The notes under the pieces: generated by a model
Seen by the model: only the letters and a program-made list of their open reading frames with translations
Database searches by the model: none
Told to the model about the DNA's origin: nothing
Made by a program: the position numbers and the translations under genes
Shown here: in pieces, positions 51,759 through 61,354 of the stretch
Numbering within the stretch: the stretch's first letter is position 1
Layout: the number at the start of each line of letters is the position of its first letter
Origin: Ancylobacter sp. Lp-2
Lineage (GTDB): Bacteria > Pseudomonadota > Alphaproteobacteria > Rhizobiales > Xanthobacteraceae
Reading direction: 5' to 3'
NCBI RefSeq assembly: GCF_020523795.1
Contig: NZ_JAJALI010000001.1
Location: 923,501 to 987,500, forward strand
Length of the DNA: 64,000 nt

Positions 51759-52874
51759 TCACGCGGCGGCAACGGCCTTGAGCGTTTCGCTGGCATCGGT
51801 CGCGCCGCCATTGAGCGCCTTCAGCGGCAACACCTTCGGCACGGTGAGGGAGGCCAGCGCCCCGAGGTCGAAGCTAGTGAAGTTCAGGCTCTGGTAGTCG
51901 CGGATGAAGAACAGCTTGCGGTCGAGGTCCGACAGGCTGGTCCAGGAGGTGAACTCGGTCGCGTAGGTGACGCCCTTCTCCGGCTCCAGGCCGGCGACTT
52001 CCATATGGCCGCCCCCCGCGTTCGGATAGTCGATGCTGACCCCACGGGCGCGGTCGAAATTGTTCATCACATGCGCCAGCGTGCGCACGGCCACGTCGGG
52101 CGTTCCCGCCTTCTCCGTGAAGTGGGCAAAAAAGGCGGCGCGGACGAAGCGCCCCACGGAGGTGTTGGAGGCCGGCAGCGCGGCGGTGGCGATGCCGGAA
52201 TCCGGCTGCACCGCCTTGTAGCCGCCGAAACTGGCCGTCGGCGCGTCGACATTGGTGAGGTGGGTGTAGTTGTTGAGATTGGTCAGGTGCCAGGGGAACT
52301 CCGGCCCGTTGGTCATCACCCCGACGGGATTGTCATAGACCGACATCTCGCCACGATTGAACTCGATGACCACGGCCGCGCCGCTGGCATCGTGCACCAC
52401 GTAGTGGAACGGCGATTCCACCCCGCCGAGAATGGCGAGCGGCTGCAGCAGGATCGGCTGCCCGGCCAGCGCCGCCTTCACCTCGGCGACGGTGGCGAAC
52501 TGCCCGAGAATCCAGGAACCGAGATCGGAGGCCGACAGCACGGCCTGTGTGGCGGTGAGCGCGCGTTGCGTCCCGGCGGCAGCCGGATAGGACAGCAGGC
52601 TGAAGGTCAGACCCTGTTCGTTCAGCCCTTCCAGCACCTTGAAATCGTCGAGGCCCAGCGGCGCATCGGCCGTGGGCACGCGGCACGGCATGGTGACGGT
52701 GAGTGCGCCGTGGCGCGCGCGGAAGTCGACCGGCGGATGTCCCTCGATTTCCGAGCGCGTCGCAAAGCCGGCCGGGAGCCAGACGATCTGGTAGGGAAGA
52801 TCGACGGTCAGCTCCAGCGTCCGGCCGAAATAAACCTTACCCACTGCGTCGCGGTAGCTCAGGGATGTGCACAT
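51759..52874 (-). CDS. Linear-amide C-N hydrolase, choloylglycine hydrolase family (Ntn)
   Basis: 371 aa. Catalytic Cys2 directly after Met (MCTSLSYRD), as in the Ntn fold after removal of Met. Further family signs: GKVYFGRTLEL, NEQGLTFSLLSYP and VMTNGPEFPWHLTNLNNY (the conserved TN-P-W-H-N-L block). No signal peptide. It hydrolyses an amide, for example N-acyl homoserine lactone or bile-salt-like substrates. Start is fixed by the need for Cys2. Confidence 0.87.
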   Translation of the reverse strand: MCTSLSYRDAVGKVYFGRTLELTVDLPYQIVWLPAGFATRSEIEGHPPVDFRARHGALTVTMPCRVPTADAPLGLDDFKVLEGLNEQGLTFSLLSYPAAAGTQRALTATQAVLSASDLGSWILGQFATVAEVKAALAGQPILLQPLAILGGVESPFHYVVHDASGAAVVIEFNRGEMSVYDNPVGVMTNGPEFPWHLTNLNNYTHLTNVDAPTASFGGYKAVQPDSGIATAALPASNTSVGRFVRAAFFAHFTEKAGTPDVAVRTLAHVMNNFDRARGVSIDYPNAGGGHMEVAGLEPEKGVTYATEFTSWTSLSDLDRKLFFIRDYQSLNFTSFDLGALASLTVPKVLPLKALNGGATDASETLKAVAAA

Positions 52875-53086
52875 GATGTCGCTATCCGCCTGCGGTGAGC
52901 CTGGAACTGGAAATTACCATCAGCCTTTACGCGATCATCGACGGCCCTGCCAAGCGCCGGCGTGCCGAGAAGTATCGCCGTCAGGCGACGGACGGCCGCC
53001 CAGATGATCGGCCACCGTGCCCCCGGCGACGTCCGCAAGACGGAAGAGGACCAAGCTCTGCTGCGGGCGCGCCGCTCCGGCTCCGG
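52875..53086. other. Intergenic gap, no gene seen
   Basis: About 210 bases between the Ntn hydrolase start and the acid phosphatase stop, same strand. I see no clear promoter boxes. Confidence 0.4.
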
Positions 53087-53950
53087 TTACCGTCCGGAGA
53101 GCGCCGCCGCCTCGGCAGCGCATGCGGCGACGGAGGGCACCCCCTTCGCCTTCGCGGCCCTCACTTCGGCGGTCGCCGCTTGGAGGTCGGCGAGAAAAGT
53201 CGGGTCGGTTTGCAGCCGCGCGACCGTCGCCGCGCCCATGATCCGCCCGGCATCGACATCGCTCTGCCAATGGGCGTTGCAGATCACCCGGCTCTGGCCG
53301 AATTCGAGGCCGCGCTTGAGCAGCGCATCCGCGCGTTCGGGATTGATCTGCGCGAAGACGAGGGCCCAGCCCCAGCCGGCGGCCGTGTGCCCGGAAGGGT
53401 AGGAGCCGTCCTCACGCAGGATCGCCTCCTGATCCGCCCGGCAGGTCGCTTCGTCGTGAACCACGAAGGGGCGAGTCCGGTTGTACTTGTTCTTCACGCC
53501 ATAGGTGGAGAGGCCGAAATCCGACAGCATCTTCTGCATCATGGCGTAGAGGCGGGGGGTCTGCTCGCTGTCGATGCGAACCCCCATCGCGCAGGAGAAA
53601 TTGTCGGCGGCCTGTGGAAAGGCGAGATCGGCGTCGGTACGGGCGAGCTTCCAGCGCTCGGTATCACGCAAGGGGATGGTAGCCTTGCGGGCTTCCTCGT
53701 CCCGGGCGAGCGCCGCCGAATTCGCCTCCGGCGGCGGGCCGAGCAGGATGAGGCTGTTCGGCAGGTCGGACCGCTTGAGATAGCCCGGCGCGATCTTGAA
53801 ATGCGGGTCGGTGACCGCGGGCTGCGCGTCGTCCGCCTGCGCCGGGGCCTGTCCGCAGAGCGCAAGCAGCGCGATCAGGGACACATATGCGGCCCGCTGG
53901 ACCGTCCCGGTCATCGACATTCCCATTCCTTTCGGCATGTTTGAACTCAT
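53087..53950 (-). CDS. Class A acid phosphatase (PAP2 superfamily, PhoN-like)
   Basis: 287 aa, with a signal peptide after a long N-terminus (QRAAYVSLIALLALCGQAPAQA). PAP2 triad motifs in order: KNKYNRTRP, PSGHT (YPSGHTAAGWGWAL) and SRVICNAHWQSD. A periplasmic nonspecific phosphomonoesterase. Several upstream Mets may be the start; the one at MSMTGTVQ is attractive. It is followed by the outer membrane barrel gene on the same strand. Confidence 0.9.
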   Translation of the reverse strand: MSSNMPKGMGMSMTGTVQRAAYVSLIALLALCGQAPAQADDAQPAVTDPHFKIAPGYLKRSDLPNSLILLGPPPEANSAALARDEEARKATIPLRDTERWKLARTDADLAFPQAADNFSCAMGVRIDSEQTPRLYAMMQKMLSDFGLSTYGVKNKYNRTRPFVVHDEATCRADQEAILREDGSYPSGHTAAGWGWALVFAQINPERADALLKRGLEFGQSRVICNAHWQSDVDAGRIMGAATVARLQTDPTFLADLQAATAEVRAAKAKGVPSVAACAAEAAALSGR

Positions 53951-53960
53951 AAGGCCCCGG

Positions 53961-54758
53961 TTAGAACCGGTATGTCGCCGCGATGGCGGGCCCGTGCTGT
54001 GTCACGTCGTACAAGAAGTCGCCGTCGCGATAATCGACATGGAGCGCCCGGTAGCCGGCTTTCAGCGTCAGGTTTTCGCTCCAGGCGTAGTTGATGCTCC
54101 CCAGCCCCTGCCAGGTCAGGCGCGAGCCGGCGCCGAACCCGCCGATATCGCCCGCCACCGTCAAGCTCCACGGGCCGCCGAGCTTCACGCCGAGCCGCGC
54201 GCCGACGAGCGGATCGGCCCACATCTGCGATTCACGGTGATCGATGCGGAGATTGGCGAGCCCGGGCAGGATCTCGAGCTTGTTGTTGAGGTTCCACAAC
54301 CGGACACCGGCGCCCACATCGAGCGCAAGGACGGCGTCTTCATGGACGCGGTAGAGGACGGAGCCCTGCAGGGTCGTGCTCTGCGAGCGCAGCTTCAGCC
54401 CGGAAAAGAACGGGCCGGGCAAGGTGGCACCGGCCGTCACCTGCGAGAACTGCCCGTCGACCAGGACGCTCCAGCGGTCGATGCGCATCTCGGCAGACGC
54501 CATGAATGCGCCGTTCAGCTCCTTGAGCACGTCGCGAAAGCGCAGGCTGATATCCGCCGCCGGCAGCGGCGGCAGTGTCGCGCTCCTGCCGTCGATGGCC
54601 GTCGCCCAGATATAGCTTGTGACGGAGAAGCTGGGGGTGGAGGTGAGGACGGGAGCCGGCGGCTTGGCAGGCTCCGGCAGATCGGACGCCGAGGCCGACC
54701 CGCAAAGAAAAGCCGCCACCAGGCCGATGGCGAGATCGCGCGCCGTTGCTGCTGACAT
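53961..54758 (-). CDS. Outer membrane beta-barrel protein
   Basis: 265 aa, signal peptide (MSAATARDLAIGLVAAFLCGSASA), a proline-rich linker and alternating strands ending in YRF, a usual outer membrane ending (Phe last). SVTSYIWATAIDGRSATLPP near the N-terminus suits a porin-like family. I chose the ATG at 54758 over the longer upstream frame, whose N-terminal part lacks a signal. Function unknown; ten bases from the acid phosphatase start. Confidence 0.75.
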   Translation of the reverse strand: MSAATARDLAIGLVAAFLCGSASASDLPEPAKPPAPVLTSTPSFSVTSYIWATAIDGRSATLPPLPAADISLRFRDVLKELNGAFMASAEMRIDRWSVLVDGQFSQVTAGATLPGPFFSGLKLRSQSTTLQGSVLYRVHEDAVLALDVGAGVRLWNLNNKLEILPGLANLRIDHRESQMWADPLVGARLGVKLGGPWSLTVAGDIGGFGAGSRLTWQGLGSINYAWSENLTLKAGYRALHVDYRDGDFLYDVTQHGPAIAATYRF

Positions 54759-54999
54759 GGCTTCCTGTTCCCCGCCTTCCCCGCCATACCCGCACCTGTG
54801 CGAGTGCTCCGGCTCGCCGCAGCACGCGATCGCAGCCCGATCGGCCGGCGAATGTCGTCGTGAGCTTTTCGTCCATGCCCCGCTTGTCGGTCTTGCCATT
54901 TCGCGCCAATCAGGACGGGCTATTCTCGCCCGCCGGCCTCGAAACCCCTGGGATTCGGCCTTATGAAACGCGTCAACGCGGTGATCGCGGCGAGGTCCG
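54759..54999. promoter_or_regulatory. Divergent intergenic region
   Basis: About 240 bases between the outer membrane protein and AraC genes. No perfect palindrome seen; likely contains promoters of both. Confidence 0.35.
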
Positions 55000-56001
55000 A
55001 TGGCTGATATCCCTTTGACGCGCGGCCAGTTCCTGCTGCCTTTCGTCGGCATCCTCGACGATATCGGTGCCCCGACGGAGACGCTGCTGGAGCGGTCCCG
55101 GCTGCCATCGTCTCTGGTCGAGAAGAGCGACCTCTATTTGCCGCTGCTGCCGGCGCTGCGCTTCGTCGAGACCGCCCAGAGAACCCAGGGCATCGAGGAT
55201 TTCGGCTTTCTCGCCGCGCAGCGCCTGCATTTCTCCCACATGCGGGAAAAGACGCGGGCCCTGATCGCGCACTCGCCTACGCTGCTCGTCGCGCTCCGCC
55301 ATGCCTGCCATTGGGCATCGCGGGAAGACACCATCCTCAGCATGTGGATCGAGCCTGACGCCGATCATGTGCGGGTCTGTAGCCGGCTTGCCGGCACGGG
55401 CGGGCTGCTGCATCTGAAATACGCTCAATGGATCCAGAACATTTTCTCGATCCACATCATCCGGCAATTCGCGGGCCCCGACTGGATGCCGACCGCGATC
55501 GGCTTTGAATCGTCGTACACGCCGAGCCCGGCGACACGCTCCTGCTGGCCGAATGTGCGGTTTCTGTCGGGCCAGCGTGCCGCCTGGATCAGCCTGCCGA
55601 TCACGCTGCTCGGCCTTCCCTCTCGCTCTGCCGCCTCGTTTGCGCCGCCGCACGACAATGAGGACGGCCCTTCCGCCTATGACATCGTCGATCTGCTGAA
55701 GCTGATGCTGCCGGCCTATCTCGACGAGGGAACCACGGCGCTGGCCGACGTCGCCGAGATCGCGGGCGTCAGCCCGCGGACGCTTCAGCGCAAGCTCGCT
55801 AATGTCGGCCTGTCCTATTCGGACATACTCGGCACAGTCCGGTACGAGCATGCGAGCCGGCTGCTTCGCGATACCGATTGCAGGATCATCGACGTCGCCT
55901 TTGCTTCCGGCTACACCGATCCGGCGCATTTCAGCCGCGCCTTCCGCCGGATGACGGGTGTCACGCCGCGCCGGTTCCGCGAGCAATCACGCCTCGGCTG
56001 A
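55000..56001 (+). CDS. AraC-family transcriptional regulator (PF12625-type)
   Basis: 333 aa. A regulatory half with LFFxxI-like starting strands (MADIPLTRGQFLLPFVGIL) and the C-terminal HTH pair: LADVAEIAGVSPRTLQRKLANVG and IDVAFASGYTDPAHFSRAFRRMTGVTPRRFR. It is the second such regulator in the window and is divergent from the barrel and phosphatase genes, which it may control. Confidence 0.9.
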   Translation: MADIPLTRGQFLLPFVGILDDIGAPTETLLERSRLPSSLVEKSDLYLPLLPALRFVETAQRTQGIEDFGFLAAQRLHFSHMREKTRALIAHSPTLLVALRHACHWASREDTILSMWIEPDADHVRVCSRLAGTGGLLHLKYAQWIQNIFSIHIIRQFAGPDWMPTAIGFESSYTPSPATRSCWPNVRFLSGQRAAWISLPITLLGLPSRSAASFAPPHDNEDGPSAYDIVDLLKLMLPAYLDEGTTALADVAEIAGVSPRTLQRKLANVGLSYSDILGTVRYEHASRLLRDTDCRIIDVAFASGYTDPAHFSRAFRRMTGVTPRRFREQSRLG

Positions 56002-56158
56002 GTGTGTTGCGCCGCGCACCGCCAACCCGCGCCGCCAACCACCTGGCCAACGGCGTGGCACGCCGCCCGGCGTCGTCACGAGACATCCGGATGTCCGCTC
56101 TTGGCCCCGTCAATCCTTGACGCCGCGATGCCGGGATCGCCGATTTCCATCGACAGGC

Positions 56159-57784
56159 CTAGCTCGCGTCGAACACCTCGACGATCTGCATCATCCCCAA
56201 TTCCTCATGGTTCATCATGTGGCAATGCAGGACAAAGCGACCGGTGAAGTCGAGGAAACGGGAGCGTATGGTCACGCTGCCTTTGCGCGGCACGATCACC
56301 GTGTCGCGCCAGTCCGGGGCGACCGGGCCGTCGTTCAGCGCCACGAGCTGGAACGGATTGGTGTGGATGTGGAACACGTGGTCCGACGTGTCCTCGTTGA
56401 TGATTTTCCACTCTTCCACCGCGCCCAGCTTCACGCGGTGGTCGACCCGCCCGGGATCGAAGCTCTGCCGACAGATCTGGAAGGTGAATTCCTGATAGTT
56501 GGCGCCCGGCGGGAATTCCGGCTCGATGGTGGAGAGCGGCAATTCGCGGCGGTTGGTCACTTCCTCCGCCGAGATGGTCGCGAACGGCGCCTTGCCGCCG
56601 AGCGTGGCGGGAAGCGTCATCTCGACCGGGTCGCCCTCGACGATCACTTTCGCAAGCGGCCCCGTCGGCGACGGATAGCCCTGATCGTTGGCGATCGCCT
56701 GCAGCCAGTAGGTGCCCGGCTTGCCGGCCTGGAGCAGCACGTCGGCGCGCTGTCCTGGCGCCATCAGCACCGCCTTGGCGCGCGCCATATCCGGCCGGCG
56801 AAGGCCGTCATAGGCGATAACGTTCAGAACATGGTCCTGCAGGGCGACGTTGAGGTTGTTCTCATGGCCGGCATGGATGATCCGCCAGCGCCGCACCTCG
56901 CCGGGCCGCAGGCGGATCACCGGTTCGCGCTGGCCATTGACCGACAGGAAGCGGGGCACGCCCTCGGGCCACAAGGTGTCATAGGTTTCGATGGCGCCGC
57001 GATGGTCGAACAGCACCTCGTTGAGCATCAGCACCTGCTCGCGGGCATCGCGGATTTCCGGGATATCCTCGAAGTCGCCTTCGACGATCAGGGCACCGGC
57101 CATGCCGCTGGTGAGCTGGACGTCGACGCTGCCGTGCTTGTGCGGATGGTACCAGCAGGTGCCCGCCGTATGGTCGGCGGGAATGGCGATCTCAATATCA
57201 TAGCTCTCGCCGGGCGCCATCACGCGGAACACGTTGTCGGAGAGCGCGTCCGGCCTGACATGGCCGCCGTGAAAATGGAAGTTCGTGGAGTTGAATTGGT
57301 GCGGCAGCGTCATGTCGTCCGGCATCGAATCCGGGTTCGGCGGCAGATCGTTGATCAGCCTTATGCGCAGCGTGTCGCCCGGCTTCACCCGCAGCGTCGG
57401 TCCGGGAATGCCACCCTCATAGGTCCGCAGCGACAGCCGATAGCCGCCGAGGTCCTTATAGGCATAGGCAGCCCGTAACTCGGTGGCCAGCGCGCCGTTT
57501 TCCGAGCGCCGTATCTGCGGTTCGGCGAGCGCCGCGGCCCGGTCCCATGGAGCGCGCGGCACTCCGCGCGCGCTGCCATGTCCGGCGTGACCGTCCGCGG
57601 CGCCGTTGACGGCGCTCGCGCGCAGCGCAAACCCGCCGGCAAGGCCGGTGGCCAGCGTGATGGCTCCGAGACCCGCGCCCTGCAGCAGGTTGCGGCGTGA
57701 AGGCCCGGTCCCTTCCTTTTTCACGGCCGCCGATGCGGATGAAAAAGCGGGAGGAAATAGTCGGATTCGTGAGTTCTTCGACAT
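56159..57784 (-). CDS. Multicopper oxidase, Tat-exported
   Basis: 541 aa. A Tat signal (SRRNLLQGAGLGAITLATG) then three cupredoxin domains. Copper motifs: FHGGHVRPD (HxH of type 2/3), CWYHPHKHG, HVFHIHTNPFQ and the C-terminal HCHMMNHEELGMMQ, with the HCH and the axial ligand Met. CueO/laccase-like copper or phenol oxidation in the periplasm. Adjacent downstream genes are not clearly related. Confidence 0.92.
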   Translation of the reverse strand: MSKNSRIRLFPPAFSSASAAVKKEGTGPSRRNLLQGAGLGAITLATGLAGGFALRASAVNGAADGHAGHGSARGVPRAPWDRAAALAEPQIRRSENGALATELRAAYAYKDLGGYRLSLRTYEGGIPGPTLRVKPGDTLRIRLINDLPPNPDSMPDDMTLPHQFNSTNFHFHGGHVRPDALSDNVFRVMAPGESYDIEIAIPADHTAGTCWYHPHKHGSVDVQLTSGMAGALIVEGDFEDIPEIRDAREQVLMLNEVLFDHRGAIETYDTLWPEGVPRFLSVNGQREPVIRLRPGEVRRWRIIHAGHENNLNVALQDHVLNVIAYDGLRRPDMARAKAVLMAPGQRADVLLQAGKPGTYWLQAIANDQGYPSPTGPLAKVIVEGDPVEMTLPATLGGKAPFATISAEEVTNRRELPLSTIEPEFPPGANYQEFTFQICRQSFDPGRVDHRVKLGAVEEWKIINEDTSDHVFHIHTNPFQLVALNDGPVAPDWRDTVIVPRKGSVTIRSRFLDFTGRFVLHCHMMNHEELGMMQIVEVFDAS

Positions 57785-58090
57785 TCCGGAAATTCGCCGC
57801 GGCTGACGAAATCAGCACTGTGTCGTGTGAATACTCAACATATGAGCATTTCGCGGATCGCCGGGCAACATTGGAAATATTAACCGCGATTCGCGACAAG
57901 CGAACGCTGCGGCAGGCCTTGCGGGGTGTTGGTCCGTGCGGATCGGATGGACGGCCCTTCAATGAAGGGTCCCGCCTCCCCGGCGCGACGCGGGCCTTTC
58001 AGGGGGGCGGGCATATCCCCTCTCGCTGGTGCCGAGGCGGACTGCCATCCGCTTTGCGCGGATGGCAGTTTGGCCGGGAATGCCGGGCGA
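57785..58090. other. Intergenic region, hairpin inside
   Basis: Contains no supported gene. A perfect 11-bp stem (CTGCCATCCGC ... GCGGATGGCAG at 58042-58068) with a five-base loop lies before the cupin stop. The AT-rich part (57790-57850) is likely the promoter of the multicopper oxidase. Confidence 0.5.
58042..58068. terminator. Hairpin after cupin gene
   Basis: A perfect 11-bp stem with loop TTTGC, followed by only three T on the plus strand and none on the minus strand. It lies just beyond the minus-strand stop at 58091, so a terminator is likely but not certain. Confidence 0.45.
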
Positions 58091-58564
58091 TCAGCCGAGC
58101 GGCGGGCCCACCAGTTCTATGTGATTGGCGAGGCACAGCTCGGCGAAGGCTGCCGCCTGCTCCGTGCTTGGCCGATGCATCGGCGGAAGGCCGGCTGAAA
58201 GAGCCGGCCGGCTTCCCTGCGCGATCAGCGACTCGAAATCATCACCGCGACAGATGGTCAGGAAACGGGCGCCGGACAGGCTTTCGACGCGAAAGGCGTG
58301 GCGGACCCTCTTGGGGGCGACGGCGATATCACCCGCCCGCAGCACGTGGTCCACGCCGTCGATCTGGACGCGGATCGTTCCCTCCAACACGTGGAATATC
58401 TCGTCCTCATTGTGGTGGATGTGAAGGGGCGGGCCGTCGCCATGGGCCATCCGGTGCTCGACGATGCTGATCCTGTCCGGCCCCTGTGCCGCGGCAAGGC
58501 GGATGGAAACGCAGCCGTTGAGAAACCACGCGGAATGGTCGTTGATGGCGGTCATGTCGTTCAT
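58091..58564 (-). CDS. Cupin-domain protein
   Basis: 157 aa starting MNDMTAINDHSAWFLNG. Cupin motif 1 is HIHHNEDEIFHVLEG (GxxHxHxxxxExxxxLEG type) and motif 2 is KRVRHAFRVES-like (GDIAVAPKRVRHAFR). A metal-binding small barrel, often regulatory or dioxygenase-like. It is 129 bases after the SARP-type regulator on the same strand and may be under its control. Confidence 0.87.
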   Translation of the reverse strand: MNDMTAINDHSAWFLNGCVSIRLAAAQGPDRISIVEHRMAHGDGPPLHIHHNEDEIFHVLEGTIRVQIDGVDHVLRAGDIAVAPKRVRHAFRVESLSGARFLTICRGDDFESLIAQGSRPALSAGLPPMHRPSTEQAAAFAELCLANHIELVGPPLG

Positions 58565-58692
58565 GGCAGATGTCCAGATGGGCCGATCGTGGCCGGAGGG
58601 CGGCGATCGCGGATCGATCGCGGCATGCCCCGACATCGCCCGCCCCCGTCACCGCCGCGATGCGCCGTCGTGAACCCAGCGTCAGCCGAACG

Positions 58693-60723
58693 TTAAATCG
58701 CGCGCGCCACGCTCGTTGTCTCCGCCTCGACCGGGACACCCAGTGCGGCAAGCGTGCGCGCGACGCGTTCGCGCCCGGCCGCCGGAATGGTGCGCGCGAT
58801 CATCGGCCAGATATGCAGGGGCTGAAGGCCGGGCATCGCGGCGCCGACGCCACCCAACATGTCCCGGGCCTCGCCGTGACGTCCCGATTCCGCAACCGCG
58901 AGAACCAGCACGATGACAGCCCAGGGGTCCCCGCGCTTGACCGCGAGCGCCGCCCGGGCCTCGGCTTCGGCACGATCCAATTGCCCGGTGAAGTAGTGGC
59001 TGGCCGCCTTTGTGGTGAGGAACATCGGCAGCAGCGGATCGCGGGGCGACAGCCGCAGCGCCATGTCGGCGGCTTTCAGCGCCAGCTCCGGCTCTCCCGC
59101 CCCGTGATGGGTGAGGGAGAGGCAGTAATAGACATGGGCGAAGGACGGATGCCGCTCCCGCGCGTGGTTGAGCAGGTCGAAGCCGCCGGCGAGATCGCCG
59201 GACAACGCCCGCAGCCGCCCCAGCATCGTCAGGATGAAGGGCGAGGAGGGATCCAGCTCGAAGGCCCGGCCCGCATGTTCCAAACCCCTCGCGACACCTG
59301 CCGCGGTGTCCTTCTCCAGCAGGAAGGCCAGCCGCAGCACCTCGACATAGGCGAGGCCGGCATAGGGCAGCGCGAAGCCGCCGGAGAGGTCGAGGGAACG
59401 TTCGAAGCACTCTTGCGCACGTACGATCTCCGCGGGCTCGAAGCGGTAGGCATACCAGAGCCCGCGATGGAACAGCTCCCAGGCTCCGAGGCTGGCCGAG
59501 GGTGCTTCTGCCGCCCGCTCGCGCTCGGCCAGCCGGATTTCCGCATCGAGGCCGGTCACCAGCTCATCGATCACCCGGTCGCGCAGGGAAAAGAACGTGT
59601 CGAGGGCGCCCTCGTGGCGCACCGCCCACAAATGCCGCCCGGCCTTCTCGTCGATCAGGCGCGCCGCCACGCTGACCTGGCCGCCGGCGACCCGCAGCGT
59701 GCCGGTCACGACATAGCGGACATCCAGGGAGCGCGCCGCCTCGCCCGAGGCCGAGAACAGCAGGCTGGAGGGACGAGCGATGACCAGGAAATCACGCTGG
59801 CGCGTGAGTGCGGTCGTGAGGTCGTCGGCGATGCCCTCGGCCAGAAAGCGGTGGTCGGGGCCGCTGCCGGCATGTTCGAAGGGAAGGACGGCCACCGACA
59901 GGCGGAAATGTCCCGTCTCCATCGATGCGCCTGTCTTCGGCGCTGCGTCCTTGGGCAGCGCTCGAACCGTGTCGCCACCTGTCCCGGGCGTGCCCGCGAT
60001 GTGCCGTGCCAGCGACACGGTCTGTTCGGAGGGGGCCACGCCAAGTTCGTCGTGCAGCATCTCGCGGCAGGCTCGATACTGGGCGAGAGCCGAAGCCCGG
60101 TCCCCCGCCACATCATGCAGGTGCATCAGCAGCCTGTGGCTCTGCTCGCGATAGGGGTCGAGAGCCAGCAGCCGCGAGGCGGCGGCGAGCGCCGCCACCA
60201 ACTCGCCGCGCTCGCTGGCGGCGTTGCTGGCGAGGGTCAGGGCTTGCTGCGCGAGCGTGCGACACCGCGTGCGTTCGAAGGAGAGCCAGTCGCGAAGCTC
60301 GCCCTCGGGCGGATCGAAGCCCTCGAGAAAGGGTTCTGACAATCTGAGGGCGCCTGTCACCTCGGTCGCGGACGAAGCCGCGCGTTCGAGGTGCTCGAAA
60401 TCGCATTCGTGCTCCCCGAGGCTGACGCTGTCCGCCTCGGTCGCCACGCCGATGCCGAGTGCCCGCAGCCGCGACAAGGCGTTGCGCAGGCTGCCGCGCG
60501 CCTGATCGTCCTCGCGGTCGGGCCAGAGCAGTCCGGCCAGCCGGGCGCGCCTATGGCTTCGTCCCGCCGTGCTGGCGAGATATCCCGCCAGCAAGGCCAG
60601 CTTCTCGGTGAGAACGAACGCCGGCCCGGTGGGGACGAGGACCTGCGCCCGGCCAAGCAGCACCAATCGGGCCGGCCCATGCTGCCGCACAAGACTGGAT
60701 TCCGGTCCTTCACGCCCCGGCAT
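58693..60723 (-). CDS. SARP/BTAD-TolB-TPR transcriptional regulator
   Basis: 676 aa. A winged-helix at the N-terminus (RLVLLGRAQVLVPTGPAF then LLAGYLASTAGRSHRRARLAGLLWPD), a bacterial transcriptional activation domain (about 95-260), a TolB-like beta region (LSVAVLPFEHAGSGPDHRFLAEGIADDLTTAL) and TPR-type repeats. No nucleotide-cyclase domain, unlike many relatives. It is likely a ligand- or partner-responsive activator; the cupin gene follows. Confidence 0.87.
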   Translation of the reverse strand: MPGREGPESSLVRQHGPARLVLLGRAQVLVPTGPAFVLTEKLALLAGYLASTAGRSHRRARLAGLLWPDREDDQARGSLRNALSRLRALGIGVATEADSVSLGEHECDFEHLERAASSATEVTGALRLSEPFLEGFDPPEGELRDWLSFERTRCRTLAQQALTLASNAASERGELVAALAAASRLLALDPYREQSHRLLMHLHDVAGDRASALAQYRACREMLHDELGVAPSEQTVSLARHIAGTPGTGGDTVRALPKDAAPKTGASMETGHFRLSVAVLPFEHAGSGPDHRFLAEGIADDLTTALTRQRDFLVIARPSSLLFSASGEAARSLDVRYVVTGTLRVAGGQVSVAARLIDEKAGRHLWAVRHEGALDTFFSLRDRVIDELVTGLDAEIRLAERERAAEAPSASLGAWELFHRGLWYAYRFEPAEIVRAQECFERSLDLSGGFALPYAGLAYVEVLRLAFLLEKDTAAGVARGLEHAGRAFELDPSSPFILTMLGRLRALSGDLAGGFDLLNHARERHPSFAHVYYCLSLTHHGAGEPELALKAADMALRLSPRDPLLPMFLTTKAASHYFTGQLDRAEAEARAALAVKRGDPWAVIVLVLAVAESGRHGEARDMLGGVGAAMPGLQPLHIWPMIARTIPAAGRERVARTLAALGVPVEAETTSVARAI

Positions 60724-61035
60724 TACCGTGGATTCCCCCGCCGCATTCGGATCGCCATCCTATCAACGGGCCGAATGTCCGCATGCCAAATATGAGCGAC
60801 ACGCGCAGAAGCCCGCGTGCTCGCAGGTACATGTGCCCAATTCTTCTCCGACGGCCAAGTCTTGTCTGCTGCCAAGTCTTGTCTGGCCTGAGACCAGCCG
60901 GGCCGGGCTGCCGGCTGACAGGTTCAGTTCGGTCTCGTCGATTGTCCCGAACACCCGTCCCGCTCCGGAATGATCCCGAAGGGCTCGCGCCGCCCGGCGA
61001 CAGCAGCGGCAAATAACCTCCCAGGGGGGATGGAA
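60724..61035. other. Intergenic region upstream of rcnR, no gene seen
   Basis: Over 300 bases; holds promoters of the divergent SARP-type and rcnR genes. GGGCCGGGCTGCCGGC tracts and GTCTTGTCTG repeats (TGCTGCCAAGTCTTGTCTG-like) are visible but not assignable. The operator at 61036 is listed separately. Confidence 0.4.
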
Positions 61036-61056
61036 ATATCCCCTACCAGGGGATAT
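61036..61056 (+). promoter_or_regulatory. RcnR-type operator, perfect inverted repeat
   Basis: Arms ATATCCCCT and AGGGGATAT around ACC, 10 bases before the rcnR ATG. G-tract flanked by TA-rich arms is the form known for RcnR/CsoR-type sites. Confidence 0.75.
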
Positions 61057-61065
61057 GGATATCTC

Positions 61066-61347
61066 ATGAGCCAGCATCCGCACCTCCACCACAGCCATCC
61101 CGAGATCGTGAAGCGCCTCAAGCGCTCGCACGGCCATCTGCGCACGGTGATCGACATGGTGGAGACCGGCCGTTCCTGCCTCGACATCGCCCAGCAGCTG
61201 CACGCGGTGGAGAAGGCGATCGGCCAGGCCAAGAAGACCCTGATCCAGGATCATCTCGACCATTGCCTCGACGAGGTGGTGGTGCCGCTGGAGCCGGATC
61301 GGCGGGGTGCGCTCGACGATTTCAAGGACATCATCAAATATCTCTGA
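61066..61347 (+). CDS. rcnR: Nickel/cobalt-responsive regulator (RcnR/CsoR family)
   Basis: 93 aa. A three-helix DUF156 fold: MSQHPHLHHSHPEIVKRLKRSHGHLRTVIDMVETGRSCLDIAQQLHAVEKAI. Ligand residues: the N-terminal His cluster, Cys in RSCLD, His in QQLHA, and His in DHLDHC. I chose the ATG at 61066 because the longer frame carries the operator. Metal-free protein represses rcnA; the operator lies just before it. rcnA starts eight bases after the stop. Confidence 0.85.
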   Translation: MSQHPHLHHSHPEIVKRLKRSHGHLRTVIDMVETGRSCLDIAQQLHAVEKAIGQAKKTLIQDHLDHCLDEVVVPLEPDRRGALDDFKDIIKYL

Positions 61348-61354
61348 GGCCACC

